This document shows positions 23,402 through 34,374 of a stretch of DNA of 64,000 bases, piece after piece. The stretch's first letter is position 1; each line of letters starts with the position of its first letter. Source of the DNA: Hygrocybe punicea (taxonomy: Eukaryota > Basidiomycota > Agaricomycetes > Agaricales > Hygrophoraceae); the NCBI GenBank assembly GCA_963556145.1, contig OY744463.1:5208001-5272000 (forward strand), written 5' to 3'. The position numbers and the translations under genes were made by a program. The notes under the pieces were generated by a model. That model was not told where the DNA came from. It searched no databases and saw only the letters and a list, made by a program, of their open reading frames with translations.

Positions 23402-23434
<33 letters not shown>

Positions 23435-23530
23435 GCCGTTGCTGCTGATACTGCTGCTGCCGTTGTTGCTGCCGTTGTTGCTGCCGTTGTTGTTGCCGCC
23501 GCTGGTGGTGGTGGTGGTGGTGGTGTTGCA
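23395..23530. repeat. CTG/GTT/GTG trinucleotide repeat tract
   Basis: Runs of CTG (about nine units near 23400-23430), then imperfect GTTGCTGCC units, then a GTG run (23505-23525). It lies inside TE1. All frames give homopolymer-like Gln, Leu, Ala or Thr peptides, so the open frames here are by-products of the repeat. Confidence 0.85.
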
Positions 23531-23673
23531 GCTGTTGCGCGTCCGTTGGCATTGGGTTGGCATTGGGTGGTCATCTCGCGGCCGTGGGTGTGGTCACACT
23601 GCAGTCGCGGTCGAGCTTCCTGTAGCAGGCAACATTAGTAAAGTTCAGGAAAGTAAAATATGTACCTGTGTTC

Positions 23674-23700
23674 ATGAACGCGACATTGTGTCGCGTTCAT
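23674..23700. repeat. Perfect 12-bp stem hairpin with 3-base loop
   Basis: ATGAACGCGACA is followed by TTG and then its exact reverse complement TGTCGCGTTCAT. It lies inside TE1. It is not followed by a T-run typical of a terminator. Its role is unknown. Confidence 0.8.
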
Positions 23701-24623
23701 TGGCCTTGCGTTGTTGCGTGTTGGTGAAGAAAGCTACCTGTAACGGTCACATGATACCGTTTAACACGAAAAAGTAAGTAAAGGAATGCGAAAAATAAAT
23801 GAAATAAATACCTTAAAAATATCCGTGTTCGTGGTTTGGACGCGGTTTGGAGCCGTTCAGGAAATCCGGCAGGCCTCGAAACCCAGAACTGAACCCGTGG
23901 ACCGGTTCAGCACTTGGCTGAACTTAGACTGAACCTAGGGTTCGGTTCGGGGTTTGAACTGGGTTCGGCTAGGTTCGGAACCGAACTACAGCAACACTAG
24001 TTCCTGTGTCGGTTCATTTGTTCTTTAGTCACTGATCCTGGTAACAGTTCACCGGGCCGTTTCCCCTACAACCCTGCACCAACTGCGTCAAGGCTCAAGA
24101 GGCGTGTCGAGGCGTCACGGGCTACGTGTGTGAATGATGCCGGAGGCTGAAGAAAAGATGTACTAACGCTACACACCGGATGGGCAGGGGTCGGCGCAAG
24201 GTGGATACCGGAAAGGGGAAGGAGGTCGCGGTCGGCACGAGGAAGCCGTTGTCGTTCACGACAAAGCCAATCTGCAGTAGGCCTGCCCAGGCCTCAACGA
24301 GCAAACCGCGGGTCGAGGATGTGGAATCGGTCGAGGACTAGTGATGCCGAAGTTCGGTTCAGAACCGGTCCGAACCCGGTTTGAACCGCAAACCGAACCG
24401 AAAAACCCAGTTCAGTTCAGCCAAATGCTGAACCGAAACCGATGGTTCGGTTTGCAGTTCTGTGGTTTTGAGCGGTTCTGAACCGCGTTTGAACCCGGTT
24501 CGAACCGCGAACCGATAGATACGGTTCTTCCCGTCATTTTGATCCACTGATCATCCAAAACGGTCAAGTATTGAGTGAGTTATGATTAAAACAACTTTTA
24601 CTCAATATATATATATATATATT

Positions 24624-24952
24624 TGATTTTAAAAATGGCAATAACATTATAAATAAAATAGATAAAATTACCAAATTATTTGAGTACATTGCCCACACTA
24701 AATGATAATTGGTCCTCTGCTAAGATTAGTTAATTTAACCAATATCTGGTCACTCATCAAACTGACTTCAATTTGTAACCAATTATGCAGAAATTCCAAG
24801 TTGGTCCAACAGGTGAGTGGATATTGATTATATTAATTAATGTTAACAGAGAACCCATTACCTTTTGATGAGGGTAATGTACTCAAATAATTTGGTAATC
24901 TTACCTATTTTACTTATAATGCTATTTTCATTTTTTAAAATCACAATCTATA
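24624..24952. mobile_element. AT-rich inverted-repeat MITE nested in TE2
   Basis: The left arm 24624-24692 includes ACCAAATTATTTGAGTACAT. It is mirrored in the right arm 24872-24952, which includes ATGTACTCAAATAATTTGGT. The arms match over roughly 70 bases with a few differences, around a ~180-bp centre. Non-coding. Confidence 0.7.
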
Positions 24953-24955
24953 TAT

Positions 24956-25300
24956 TGGGAGGACATCCGTAATGATAAAAATATTCTGGGCAATAAACAG
25001 GGTGCCAGTTGGGGTTGGAACCACTTTGCTTATATCAGGTTGGGATTGTTGATGGAACCAATAGATGACATGCCAGTGATCGGCATAGCCCACTTCAGGA
25101 GGTCGGACCTTGAAAATAGTTTTTGTAGTCTATTCAGGGGGTCAACCCCCTCCAATAGATATCACATCTCTGTATTATATCTGTACCCCGTTTAGGGTGG
25201 GGAGTTCAAATGTTTTTCTGGGGTCTTTGCGGTGTTGGAATCTCGTCCCAACATGGGGAAACTATATCCGAATAAAAGATATGTTACGGATGTCCTCCCA
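24956..25300. mobile_element. 345-bp element with perfect 17-bp terminal inverted repeats, nested in TE2
   Basis: TGGGAGGACATCCGTAA at 24956-24972 is repeated as its exact complement at 25284-25300. The interior has a small palindrome (GGGGGTCAACCCCC) and short direct features but no gene. It abuts the AT-rich MITE. It could be an independent small transposon or the two ends of a larger family member. Confidence 0.65.
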
Positions 25301-26067
25301 TTGTGAATAAAAGTTATTTTAACCATAACTCACTCAATACTTGACCGTTTTGGATGATCAGGGGATCAAAATGAAGCTGACAGGTAGGAGAAGCTTTAAA
25401 TCAAATCGGTTCGGCGTTTGAACCGGGTTTGAACGCGAACCGAACGCTAAAAAACGGTTCGAAGCGGTTTTGGTTTTGGTTCGTCATTTTGCTGAACCGA
25501 ACCGGCGGTTTTGGTTCAGGTTTTTCAAAAAACCGAAAAAACCGAACCGAACCGAACTTCGGCATCACTACCTCGTCGAGGACGATGATGAAGACGAGGA
25601 GGAGTCGGAGGAAGAGCGGCCGACGAAAAGGCTTAGGGCGGCCTCGGCAGCGAACCCGTTCGTTTTGACGATGGAGAATTATGAGCAAGTGTCGGCGTGG
25701 CTAGCGGTCCTTACGGAGGAGCTGGGAGCCCTGGGCACCAACATCAACCATCACCTCATCCACTTCGGTCAAGAGTTCCAGTGGCTCCGCGTCGATCTTG
25801 AACGGTCGACCTCAAGGTTGGCGATGTTGAAGCAGGATTACGAGACCGGCCGCCTGTAAAATATAAATAAAATAACGAGCCCATTGTATATATAAAAAAT
25901 ATATATATCGTGTACATAAAAGACGTGTCAGCTTGTTCACCCAGCTAAGGAAAGCCGATCGGCTCCTGAAGACATAGGACTATTCGCATCATTCGTCATA
26001 TCGTTAGAAAACTAAGAGGAACTAAATAAAATGGGGGTATAACGTGGACAGAATATAAATGAAATGC

Positions 26068-29000
26068 TTAATCGTCATCGGGTGAGGAGTCTATAGAGGG
26101 TGGGTACATCGGATCATCAAGATCGTTTGAATCGGTATCGTCGGCATCGGGGTATTGTAAGAAGTCGTCCAACGGTATCAATATTTTTGAGCGGGCGTGG
26201 TAGGGTACGACTCGGAAAGCAGCAAATTGAGATTTAGAAACCGCACCGTCGAGTTCGGCGAGTATGTAGGATCCGCCTTCTGTTTTCCTGACAACAACCA
26301 TGGGTCCAAAGTACCGCTGTTTTGCTTTACAATCGAGAGACATTTCGATACGTGAATTTCGGACGAGAACGAGGTTACCGGGTTTGAAGTCGAAAACTTT
26401 GATCGTGTTGGCGTATTTCTGCTCGAATTGTCGGGCGGACGCGAGCCGAGATTTGGTAAGCTTTTCTTTGACCCGATTGAGGTCAGCTTCTCGTTTACGA
26501 AGTTGTCGGGCGCGGATGACTATGAGGTCGGTCGTAGACATCGTATCTTGCGTCGGAACCATGTACGTAGCTTCGGCAAAATCGAATGGAAAAAGTGGTT
26601 CTACTCCGTGTGCGATGTAGTAGGACGAGTATCCGAGGCTTTTGTGTGTCGTGACCCGTTCGGCCCAAAATACGGAGTGGGTTACGGTGTGCCATTTCTT
26701 TTCATCTCCGTCACAACTTTTCATAATGGCCTCCCGGACATCTAGGTGGCGACGCTCAACGGGTCCGTTCGCTTGTGAGTTATAGGGCGAAATGCGGATG
26801 TGGCGGATACCGTAGCGGGAGGCGAGATAGTCAAGTGCCTCTACGAACGGCTTGCCGTTGTCGGTAACGATTTCTTCGAGAGCGCCCCAACGGCATAAGA
26901 TGTCTTCGAACAGGAATGTGCCGATGGTCGAGCCGGTCTCGCGGCGTAACATGCGGAACTCAGGGTAAGCGGACAGGGAGCAACGGGCTTGGACAATGTA
27001 TCGATAGCCGCCGGATCGTGGCATAAACATTGTGTCGACATACGCTTTATGAAATAGCGAGGCCGGTGTAGTGACGGTGGGCGGAATGTGATGATAACGC
27101 ATTTGCTGTACTTGGCACTGATGGCAAGACTGGACGTACCACTTAACGTCGTGGTCGAGGTGCGGCCACCAGAAACGGTCAAGTAGCCGAGCGCGGACGG
27201 AGAATATACCTTTGTGGCCGAGAGAGTCGTGAGCGTCTTTGAGTAACTGAAGCCGGCGGTCGGGCGGTATGACGAGTTTGTGTTTTCCGTGACGGTCTTT
27301 GCGCCAAAGCTTGTTATCGGTGACGAAGAATTCAAGGGCGTATCGTAAGAACAGACGGTATTCTTCGTCCGTGAAGTTCGCGGGTCAGGTTAGATCTCGT
27401 AACCAGATCTCGACGAGGGCAAGACGAGCGTCGGCCGCGCGGGCTTTATCGGATTGCGGTATGTCAGAAACGGCTTCCTGATTTGTGTAGACGAGGACGG
27501 CCAGTAATTCTTGGAGTCGGTCGGCTGTGGCACGGCAGCGGCCGCATACGGCAATCGGCTTAGACGGTATGGGGACGGGTCGGTAGTTGACGACTTCCAT
27601 AAAGAAACCGTAGGAGTGGTCGAGCCAATCGTCGGAGTCGTTGATCTCCTCGGGGTCTTCTGCAGCGCGGGGACATCGGGAGAGTCCGTCGGGTGCACCG
27701 TGTGCGGAAGCGGGTACGTGAACAAGTCTAAAGTCAAATAAGAGCACGCCAGCTATCCATCGGTTGATCGTTGCATTGGGCTGAATGTCGGGGTTGTTGA
27801 GCATCCCTTTTATGTACTTCGCGTCGACTTCAACAGTGAGGTTGCGGACGCCGATAATGAAAATCCGGTAGGCGCGGAGGGCCCTGAAGAGACCATAAAG
27901 CTCGAGCTTGGACTGAGAGTATCGGGCTTCGCGTTCGTTCCACGATATTGAACCAAAACGATTCGGATAGCGCTTTCCGTCAGCACGGATTTGCATAAGA
28001 ACGAAGCCGACTCCAAGGATGGATGAATCAACGGCGAGAATCACTTCCCATTCACGTGTGTAGTCGATAGCGCGCAGCGCTGGCGATGAAATGACGGCGT
28101 TTTTGAGGTAGTCGACGGCGGTCTCTTCTTCTTCACCAAATTCGAAGGGTATACCTTTGCGGGTAAGACGGATGAGGGGTCGGGAGTGGAGCGAGAAGTC
28201 CTTGATAAAAATACACAAGACGCCGCAGATACCGAGAAAGGCGTGAACTTCGGTGAGGTTGGTCGGCAGTGGCCAATCGCGAATCTTCTGTACTTTGGAG
28301 TCGTCGGCTACTCTTCCTTCGTATGTGCATCGGTGGCCGACAACGATGACTGAGGGTCGACACAACTCGAGTTTCTTGCCGTTGAAGGTACCGCCAACAT
28401 AGCGGAAACGCTGGATGACGCGGTTGACACCTTGGAAGTGCTCCCAAATGAAACGTCGGATTGCCGTGTTCTCGGGTATAGTCTCGTAGGTACCGTCGGG
28501 TTGCTCGTAGCGGGTTGGAGGCCCTTTGACGGGAATATCGTCCATATACGGAACGGCAAGATGAGGGATTTCGTCACGGAGGATGTACGTGGAGTCACCG
28601 TGTAGGATCTGCGGGGAATTTGTGTATCCCATAGCAATCCGCATAAGTCGAAGCGTTCCGAGTGGAGACTGAAAGGTCATATAGTCCCGAGACGAGGGGT
28701 GGACGAGGCGTTGGTCGAAAGAGATGAAGAGGTCGAAGGAAGCGTAGCAAGAGTGGCCGCCAAAGGCCTCGGCCAAGTGCTCGGTCATGGGCAGTACGGC
28801 GGGATCGCGAATAGTGATGGCATTAAGCGGCTGTAGATCGTGGACGATTCGAAGAGACTTCCCATCCTTTTTCAAAACGCAGAACCAGCAGGAGCGGTAT
28901 GACGAATTCGAGGGTTCATAGGTACCGGCGTTAATTTTGTCTTTGATGATGCCGATGACTTCGTTAAGGATGCCGGGTGGGATTGGGATATTGCGATGGA

Positions 29001-29616
29001 CCCACGGGTCGTGCGGTACGGTGGGAATGTGGATCAGCGGGAAGTAGTCCGTATTGAACTGGCCTTTCTCGGATTCGTTCCAGGCGAAGGCGGCTTCTTG
29101 CGTTTTGATGATATGGTGGCCGAGTTTTTCTTCCTCAGGCCAAAGGAATCCATCCGGGTTCATCGGCATCGCGTCGTGTCGTTCCTGGGTATAGCGGGTG
29201 CCGGGTGTAAAGTCGGGCGGGTGAGTCGGGAGCGTGGGTAAATCGGCTAGCGGGTCGCCAGTGATCTCGCGTATGATACGGTATTCGTCGGGGAGAGTGG
29301 TAGAAATTGGGCGGATACGATCGGCTACCTTCTTATACTTTTTCTTGGTAACGACTCCTTTTAGGTCCCTGGTAGGGGGGGTGGTATACGAGATATAAGT
29401 AGCGTGTTCAGTAGAGGCTTTGTTACAAATATTCGAAGAAGAAGTAGGTGACGCGGAAGCGGAGACGGAACAAGACGAAGGAAGGGTATCGGTAGTACGT
29501 ATCTGATTTTGTACATCGGTCAACAATGAAATGTACTGGGCGGCAGTCTGAGGCTGAGACGAAGAGAAATCTAAATCGATAGAAAAACATAAGTCCTCTT
29601 CTAGGGGAAACGGCAA
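26068..29616 (-). CDS. E1 Pol: reverse transcriptase-RNase H and integrase (one in-frame TGA)
   Basis: Minus-strand twin of E2 Pol. The RT-RH part (29616-27385) differs from E2's at only two residues that I noticed in 743 (Ala for Thr near residue 54, Ala for Val in HDxMPM). The 344-residue integrase part (27102-26068) is identical. The same TGA separates RNase H from the integrase zinc finger at about 27387-27385, and the same HHCC, DDE and GPY/F features follow. Near-identity of the two copies means recent amplification or conversion. Confidence 0.9.
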
Positions 29617-29717
29617 AAGGGAAGAATAGTTCGTGGTATAGGTGTGGTCGCTTTCAAGTGGCGGCTTCTCATCTCCCGGTGCGTCCTTCCCGAGAGGTAT
29701 CTCCGGGTCCTCGACTT

Positions 29718-31976
29718 CTAAAAATCCGGTTTTCCGGTGTCGGACCGCTCTCGTCGGTTCTTTTGGTTGTGCTCGATGGTGGGCAAGGTGACAACGGCGC
29801 CGGTGTTTGGGTCCGTGATCGTGACTTGTTGTTCTCCATTTTTATAATCCTTCGTAAGGGCCTCGGAAAGCGTGAAGAACGGGCGGCCGATGAGGATCTC
29901 GTAGGGGGCGTCGTCGACGACTTGGACTTGGAGGAAAAGATCGACGTCGCCAAAAGTGAATTTTAGGTTGGCGATCCGGCCGAGGGTGTCATTGTCGCTT
30001 TTATTTGCCGACTGCATCCGCATCTTCATATTTTGGAGGCCGTAACCGAGTTTCTCCCAAATATCGCGTCGCATGCCGATGATCATGGAACCGTTGTCAA
30101 GGACGCACTCGAATACGAATTTTCCGTTGATGAGCGGGTAGACCGCACGGAGAGGGACTGAGTTGCGGCCAACGACGAGCGGGACGTTCTCCTGACAGTG
30201 TTGACAGGCGCGAGTGGGGATTTCGGGTACGTGAAAATGGAAGACCTTGACATTGTTACTCTCGGCGGTGACCTTTTTTGACGTAGTGAGGTCCTTCATG
30301 TGTCGGTGGGTGTCGGACGACATGGCTAAAAGTTCTCGTTGCGAAATGCAGACTTGAGAATCGAGTGCGCGGTTGATGATGGATTTGGCGATACCGGGAT
30401 CTTTGATGGGGGCCTGGTAGCGGTACTGGGGGTGCAACGCAGGAAGGTTCTGGGGAGTGCGCGGCACGAAGGCGGTCGGCTCGGTCGGCCACGTGTTCGA
30501 AGGTGGAACGATGGTGATCGGGTGCTTGTTGACAGGTCTGGTAGACGTTTTCTCGGCGGGTTTCGCAGCGGGGACAGACGTGGAAGTGGTGGGCGGATTG
30601 GGAAACGCTTCTCTAGACTTGCCTTTCACCTTCGATGGGATCTCTACACCGTCGAATCTAACCCGTTTGCGAAGCTGCTGCACTTCGGCTTCCAGAACCT
30701 TAATTTGTTCGTTGTCATCGTCGATGTCAGACGTCGTGGACTGAAAGATGTCGGCGTACTTGGTGGTGACCTCTGGTTCGTAGGTGGGTACTTCGACGGT
30801 GGAGACGAAGTTAGCTTTGACATGAGGTGGCGGGTCACGTTGGAATGGTTCTGTGGGGTTGCGGGCAGGGGGAGCGCAGTTGCCGGGGTTCTGTGCATGC
30901 CACGCGTCGAAGCGTTCCCTCATATTTTTGCTGACGATAGCCTTTGGAAGATACATTCCATTAGGCAATATGATGCGGCCGTGCTCGTTCTTGCGGCATA
31001 TTCCGTCTCGAGTGTACTGCTCGCAGATGGGACAATCGCGTATACGATGGAACGGGTCGTCGCAAAAGAGGCAGTTGAAGTTGGTGAAACCCTGTCCCGC
31101 GGTGGTCGGCTCAGCCCTATTTGCACAAGGCTTTGGGGGGTTGTTGCGTTCGGTGAGGGCTTGCGTGAGGACAGCGAGTTGTTGCGAAATGAGACGAAAT
31201 AGGTCGGATACGTTAGGTTCGACCGGTTCCGCTTTAGGAATGACCGGGTCATAGCGAGCGGGTGGCGGGTAGCGGGTGGCGGGTTCTATTGGAGTCGAGT
31301 ACCGGATGGCGGCAGGCGACATTGACGATAGACGAGAGACGGTGGACGGTTCGGCCGCGGTTCCGGCCAGCAGGAAGTGGGCGCAATTGTGGAAGTCCTG
31401 GAAGTCGTAAGGGTCGCTATGGAAATGGTTCGGTTTTTGGTACTGCAGACGAATTTTGATGTCCTTTTTAAGCTCGACATGGAAGCCGTTCTCATACGCG
31501 ATGTTGCGTTCTCGGGGAGAGATCCGACCCTTGTCTAGAAGAAACCCTGAGATCCGGATGAATTCGCGGTAATATTCGCCAAGTTCGGCGTGGGTACGGA
31601 TACCGTAAGCGGTTTGGGTGTGCGTAAGACGGTCGAGATCCGCCATAGTGTACCGGTGGTCGTCTTCCATGCCTGGGTATAGCACGAGTACGCTCCTTTT
31701 GAATGCGGCATAATCGACGCCGGTCGCACTAGGTAAACTGGCCCATAGCTCGTAGTCGCTAAGCGACGCGTAGCGCAGACTATGCTTAATGCGTCCTGCG
31801 TCGTCGAGAGCGGCATCGGCAGCAAGTATCTCGACTTCTTCGAAGAAGCGGTTTAAATTGAGCAGGTTCCCGTCAAAGGTCGGGGCCGTGGAGTGACCGC
31901 GAGCGGGCATTTGTCGTGGAGTAACATGGGGAGCGGTAACGTGGGGAGCGGTCGAAGATCCAGAGGTCGAAGTCAT
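29718..31976 (-). CDS. E1 Gag-aspartic protease polyprotein, intact 752 codons
   Basis: One uninterrupted frame from ATG 31976 to TAG 29718. The N-terminal third is capsid-like and helical; a zinc knuckle (CLFCDDPFHRIRDC, about residues 300-313) follows, then a proline-rich linker and a short coiled-coil-like stretch (NEQIKVLEAEVQQLRKRV). The C-terminus has an aspartic protease with DNGS in place of the common D-S/T-G and the LIGRPFF motif. The ORF ends KPDF at an oligo-T stretch, where a -1 shift would enter Pol. This is the only Gag in the window without stops. Confidence 0.9.
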   Translation of the reverse strand: MTSTSGSSTAPHVTAPHVTPRQMPARGHSTAPTFDGNLLNLNRFFEEVEILAADAALDDAGRIKHSLRYASLSDYELWASLPSATGVDYAAFKRSVLVLYPGMEDDHRYTMADLDRLTHTQTAYGIRTHAELGEYYREFIRISGFLLDKGRISPRERNIAYENGFHVELKKDIKIRLQYQKPNHFHSDPYDFQDFHNCAHFLLAGTAAEPSTVSRLSSMSPAAIRYSTPIEPATRYPPPARYDPVIPKAEPVEPNVSDLFRLISQQLAVLTQALTERNNPPKPCANRAEPTTAGQGFTNFNCLFCDDPFHRIRDCPICEQYTRDGICRKNEHGRIILPNGMYLPKAIVSKNMRERFDAWHAQNPGNCAPPARNPTEPFQRDPPPHVKANFVSTVEVPTYEPEVTTKYADIFQSTTSDIDDDNEQIKVLEAEVQQLRKRVRFDGVEIPSKVKGKSREAFPNPPTTSTSVPAAKPAEKTSTRPVNKHPITIVPPSNTWPTEPTAFVPRTPQNLPALHPQYRYQAPIKDPGIAKSIINRALDSQVCISQRELLAMSSDTHRHMKDLTTSKKVTAESNNVKVFHFHVPEIPTRACQHCQENVPLVVGRNSVPLRAVYPLINGKFVFECVLDNGSMIIGMRRDIWEKLGYGLQNMKMRMQSANKSDNDTLGRIANLKFTFGDVDLFLQVQVVDDAPYEILIGRPFFTLSEALTKDYKNGEQQVTITDPNTGAVVTLPTIEHNQKNRRERSDTGKPDF

Positions 31977-32522
31977 TGTGGGTGGAAGGAGCTGAGATGT
32001 CGATGAAGCGGTTGTCGGGTGTACGATGAGCGGGTCGGGTAACGTGAGCGATGACGGCGTGGACGAAGACGAAGACGGGGACGATGACGATGACGGAGTT
32101 TTCGATGTCGAGAGCGAAGACGGAGACGATGACGATGACGGAGTTTTCGATGTCGAGAGCGAAGATGTGGACGGGGGTTCTAATGAGGTCGAAGTCGGGG
32201 ACGTAGGCGATGCGGGTGTCGAACTGAGATCGGATGAGTCGGGTGTAATGGTAATTATCAGTATATCGACCGATTTGAGACTGTCGGATGAAAGATATAG
32301 GGGGGTGTTTGACCCTGAGACGAGCGGGAGGTTGTTATGTCAAGCGAGGTGGTCGGGTACTAGCTGGAAGAAGTCGTCGTCGATTGTCGGGTCGAAGGCG
32401 GCTAAAGAGAGTTCTTGTTGAAGAGTTCTTCGAGGAAGATCTCGAAGACGACGGTCAGAGGGAGGGATACGGGAAGAGGAAGCTATGGTGGTGCTAGACT
32501 ATTCCTCGCGGTGGGCTCCAGA

Positions 32523-33316
32523 TGTAAAGGCGAGGTTGGGGTGGCTGCGGAATAATAATCCTAAGCCTGTGGGGGTCAGCGTAGAAGTGACTAGGAATAG
32601 TCTAACAAGCTTCAGTAAAATGATAGGATATAAATGGTAAGAAGCTGCCGAGTAAACTACTGAAATCTATCGAGACCGGTCGAAGCCGACGAAGCCGATG
32701 ATGTCGGGTACGGCGGGTCGGGTGTCGGGTGACGAGGGACGTAGAGATAAAGGCGGTAGAACGACGGGGAGAGCGTCGAGGAATCCGATGATCAATGTGT
32801 GCGATGGATTTTACTGAGAGACTAATTCTCAGAGAGAGGAAATGGGGGAACTGGTTTCTTATTATGAGATGGCGCTTGGGCACCGTTTTTATACTACAAA
32901 TTTCTGTACCTAGATTCGGACGAGAGTCCTCGGCCGATGAGAGGAAACAAAGGAGAATGAAAATGGGGAAGTAGGAAGAGCGTTGCGAGGTGACGATGAC
33001 AGGGAAAATGGGTGGAAGATATAAAAACCGTAAAAGATGCAATATACTTTACTATATCCCCATAAGGGAGACGCTAGGCGTGAATAAGGCAAGTCCGATG
33101 TCGGGATCCCAGTCCGATGAGATCTATCTTTGATATTTGAAGTTCCGTGAGTTTAGGAGATAGACCGACCAGGTACGTGAGCGGCCGTGCTAGTCGGTAT
33201 GCATCGGGTTGCGTCGGGTTGCGTCAGGTTCGAGCGTAGATTGCTAGAGATGTCGGGTTCGAGCGGATTCGCCAGATATCGATGTTACGGCCTCAGAGGG
33301 TCGAGGACCCTCTACA
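32523..33316 (-). repeat. LTR 3, inverted (5' LTR upstream of E1's interior)
   Basis: 794 bp, reading TGTAGAG...CTTTACA on minus. Interior sequence of E1 with the primer-binding site continues below 32523. Outside its 5' end the minus-strand flank is CAGACGG. The last four bases ACGG equal the four bases after LTR 2 at 23109-23112, so LTR 3's outer end and LTR 2's outer end flank one original insertion into TE1. Confidence 0.9.
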
Positions 33317-33422
33317 CCGTCTGGGTCCGGGTTTGGCCATGCGCCAAACTGGACCCGAAGTTCAGTTCGCGGTTCCGCCAAAAAGGGTCGGAACCGGACC
33401 GAACTGAACTTCGGCAACACTA
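33317..33422 (-). mobile_element. Left end of split hAT-like element TE1
   Basis: On minus it begins TAGTGTTGCCGAAGTTCAGT at 33422 and runs 106 bases to the LTR 3 edge. The outer flank 33423-33430 is ACAGGAAC, the complement of the GTTCCTGT found beyond the other TE1 end at 24000-24007. It is full of GGTTCCG/CCGAAC words, like the right part at 23109-23999. Confidence 0.75.
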
Positions 33423-33430
33423 ACAGGAAC

Positions 33431-34204
33431 TTACCGTCGTACCAGCCAGGTCTCCGGTCTCTACGCCCAGCGTATCTACGTCTTCTACATCGGCCGGTGT
33501 CTCTGGTGCCAGGTCGACGGGGCCTTCCTCTGGCTCAACTGCGGCTTCGCCTTCCGGAATCGACTCAGTCCTTGGTTCACCCGCGTTTGCTTCAGCTCGC
33601 CGTTCTTCGCTGAGCCGCCGCCGATACGCGGCTCCATCCCTTTCAACCCGGTCCACTTCTTGATTCCAGTGCTGCTCGTGTTGTTCTATTCTAGGCCGCT
33701 CCCGCCTTTCCTCTGCCGCCTTTCGCCTTTTCTCCGCCTCCGCTCGTGCATTTGCCTCTGCCATCCGTCTGGCCTCCTCTTCCCGCGTAGCCGCTTCTTC
33801 ATCCGCCCGTCATCTGGCTTCTTCCTTTTCATGCCTCTCTCGGTCCGCCGCTTCTTTCAGCCACTCTTTGACATCGTTGGCGTACGATTGGCGGTCGGCC
33901 CATAACGGTGGCGTTACTGGCCTCGTACCACCAGCTCGGAGTTCCGCGACGATTCCATTATAAGCACGCTGGTGGGACGACATGAGCTATCTTAGGACAC
34001 GCATAGTCAATCGGGAAAACTCACCAGCGCTTTCTTGCGGCCGCTTAACCATTGTTGGGCCATCCCCTCATTGCCGTCCACCATCGTTACGAGATCGTCG
34101 CTGTGAAACATGGTGACCGCGTTAACGGCCTCTTCGTAGTCCGCCCGGACATCGGGTTCGATGCTTTCGACGAAGGCAAGGAAACTATCGTAGACTTGGG
34201 ACAT
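33431..34204 (-). pseudogene. 5' half (exons 1-2) of E1's antisense gene
   Basis: Same as exons 1 and 2 of the E2 copy (22142-21373): ATG at 34204, MSQVYDSFLAFVES, the 38-nt intron, then the charged coiled-coil exon. A stop replaces an Arg codon: the plus strand reads CGTCATCTGG near 33808 where E2 reads CGCCGTCTGG, turning CGG into TGA. It breaks off at TE1's insertion point in intron 2. The rest of the gene is at 24048-25859 in opposite orientation. Confidence 0.82.
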
Positions 34205-34374
34205 GGTGGGCGTGTGATGGTGTAGAGGAAAGGTCGGATCAACAACGAGATTTTTTATTTTTTATTTACTTTGCTGTTGTTTGGCCGCTCACGTGATTGG
34301 CCACATTCGCGACCCGTATTTGGAGACCCCATATTCTCGACCACGGATGGTCTCTATTAGAAGACCCAAGGAGA

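Larger units (their letters stand above)
23109..23999 (+). mobile_element. Right part of a split hAT-like element (TE1)
   Basis: Ends with CAGCAACACTA at 23999, followed by GTTCCTGT (24000-24007). Its other end lies at 33317-33422, where GGCAACACTA is followed by ACAGGAAC, the complement of the same eight bases. An 8-bp duplication and TAGTG...CACTA termini are typical of hAT transposons. Subterminal sequence is full of GGTTCGG/CCGAACC words. No transposase is seen, so the element is non-autonomous. It contains a CTG-rich trinucleotide tract and a 12-bp-stem hairpin. Confidence 0.75.
24339..25570. mobile_element. hAT-like non-autonomous element TE2, same family as TE1
   Basis: Starts TAGTGATGCCGAAGTTCGGTT and ends with its complement, GAACTTCGGCATCACTA, giving terminal inverted repeats of at least 20 bp. 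These closely match TE1's TAGTGTTGCCGAAGTTC. The bases GTCGAGGAC occur immediately left of the element and again four bases right of it (25575-25583), compatible with an 8-9 bp target duplication plus a small extra CCTC. Inner sequence has GGTTCGG-type subterminal words, a second inverted pair at 24545-24606 and 25306-25364, and further nested repeats. No transposase gene is present. Confidence 0.75.
24048..25859 (+). pseudogene. 3' half (exon 3) of E1's antisense gene, broken by TE2 and a stop
   Basis: 24048-24338 and 25575-25859 correspond to exon 3 of the intact copy at 21320-20754, here on plus because the E1 interior is inverted. The cysteine cluster region has a CGA-to-TGA change (TGTGAATGATGC near 24127-24138), destroying the second half of the cluster. 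TE2 (24339-25570) then splits the acidic region. After the insertion the last 95 or so codons are intact, ending DYETGRL. The gene's first two exons are 9 kb away at 33431-34204. Confidence 0.8.

Noticed and set aside
23179..23777. Overlapping ORFs on both strands with poly-Gln, poly-Ser, poly-Leu or poly-Ala
   Set aside because: By-products of the CTG/GTT repeat; every frame is open because the repeat lacks stop codons.
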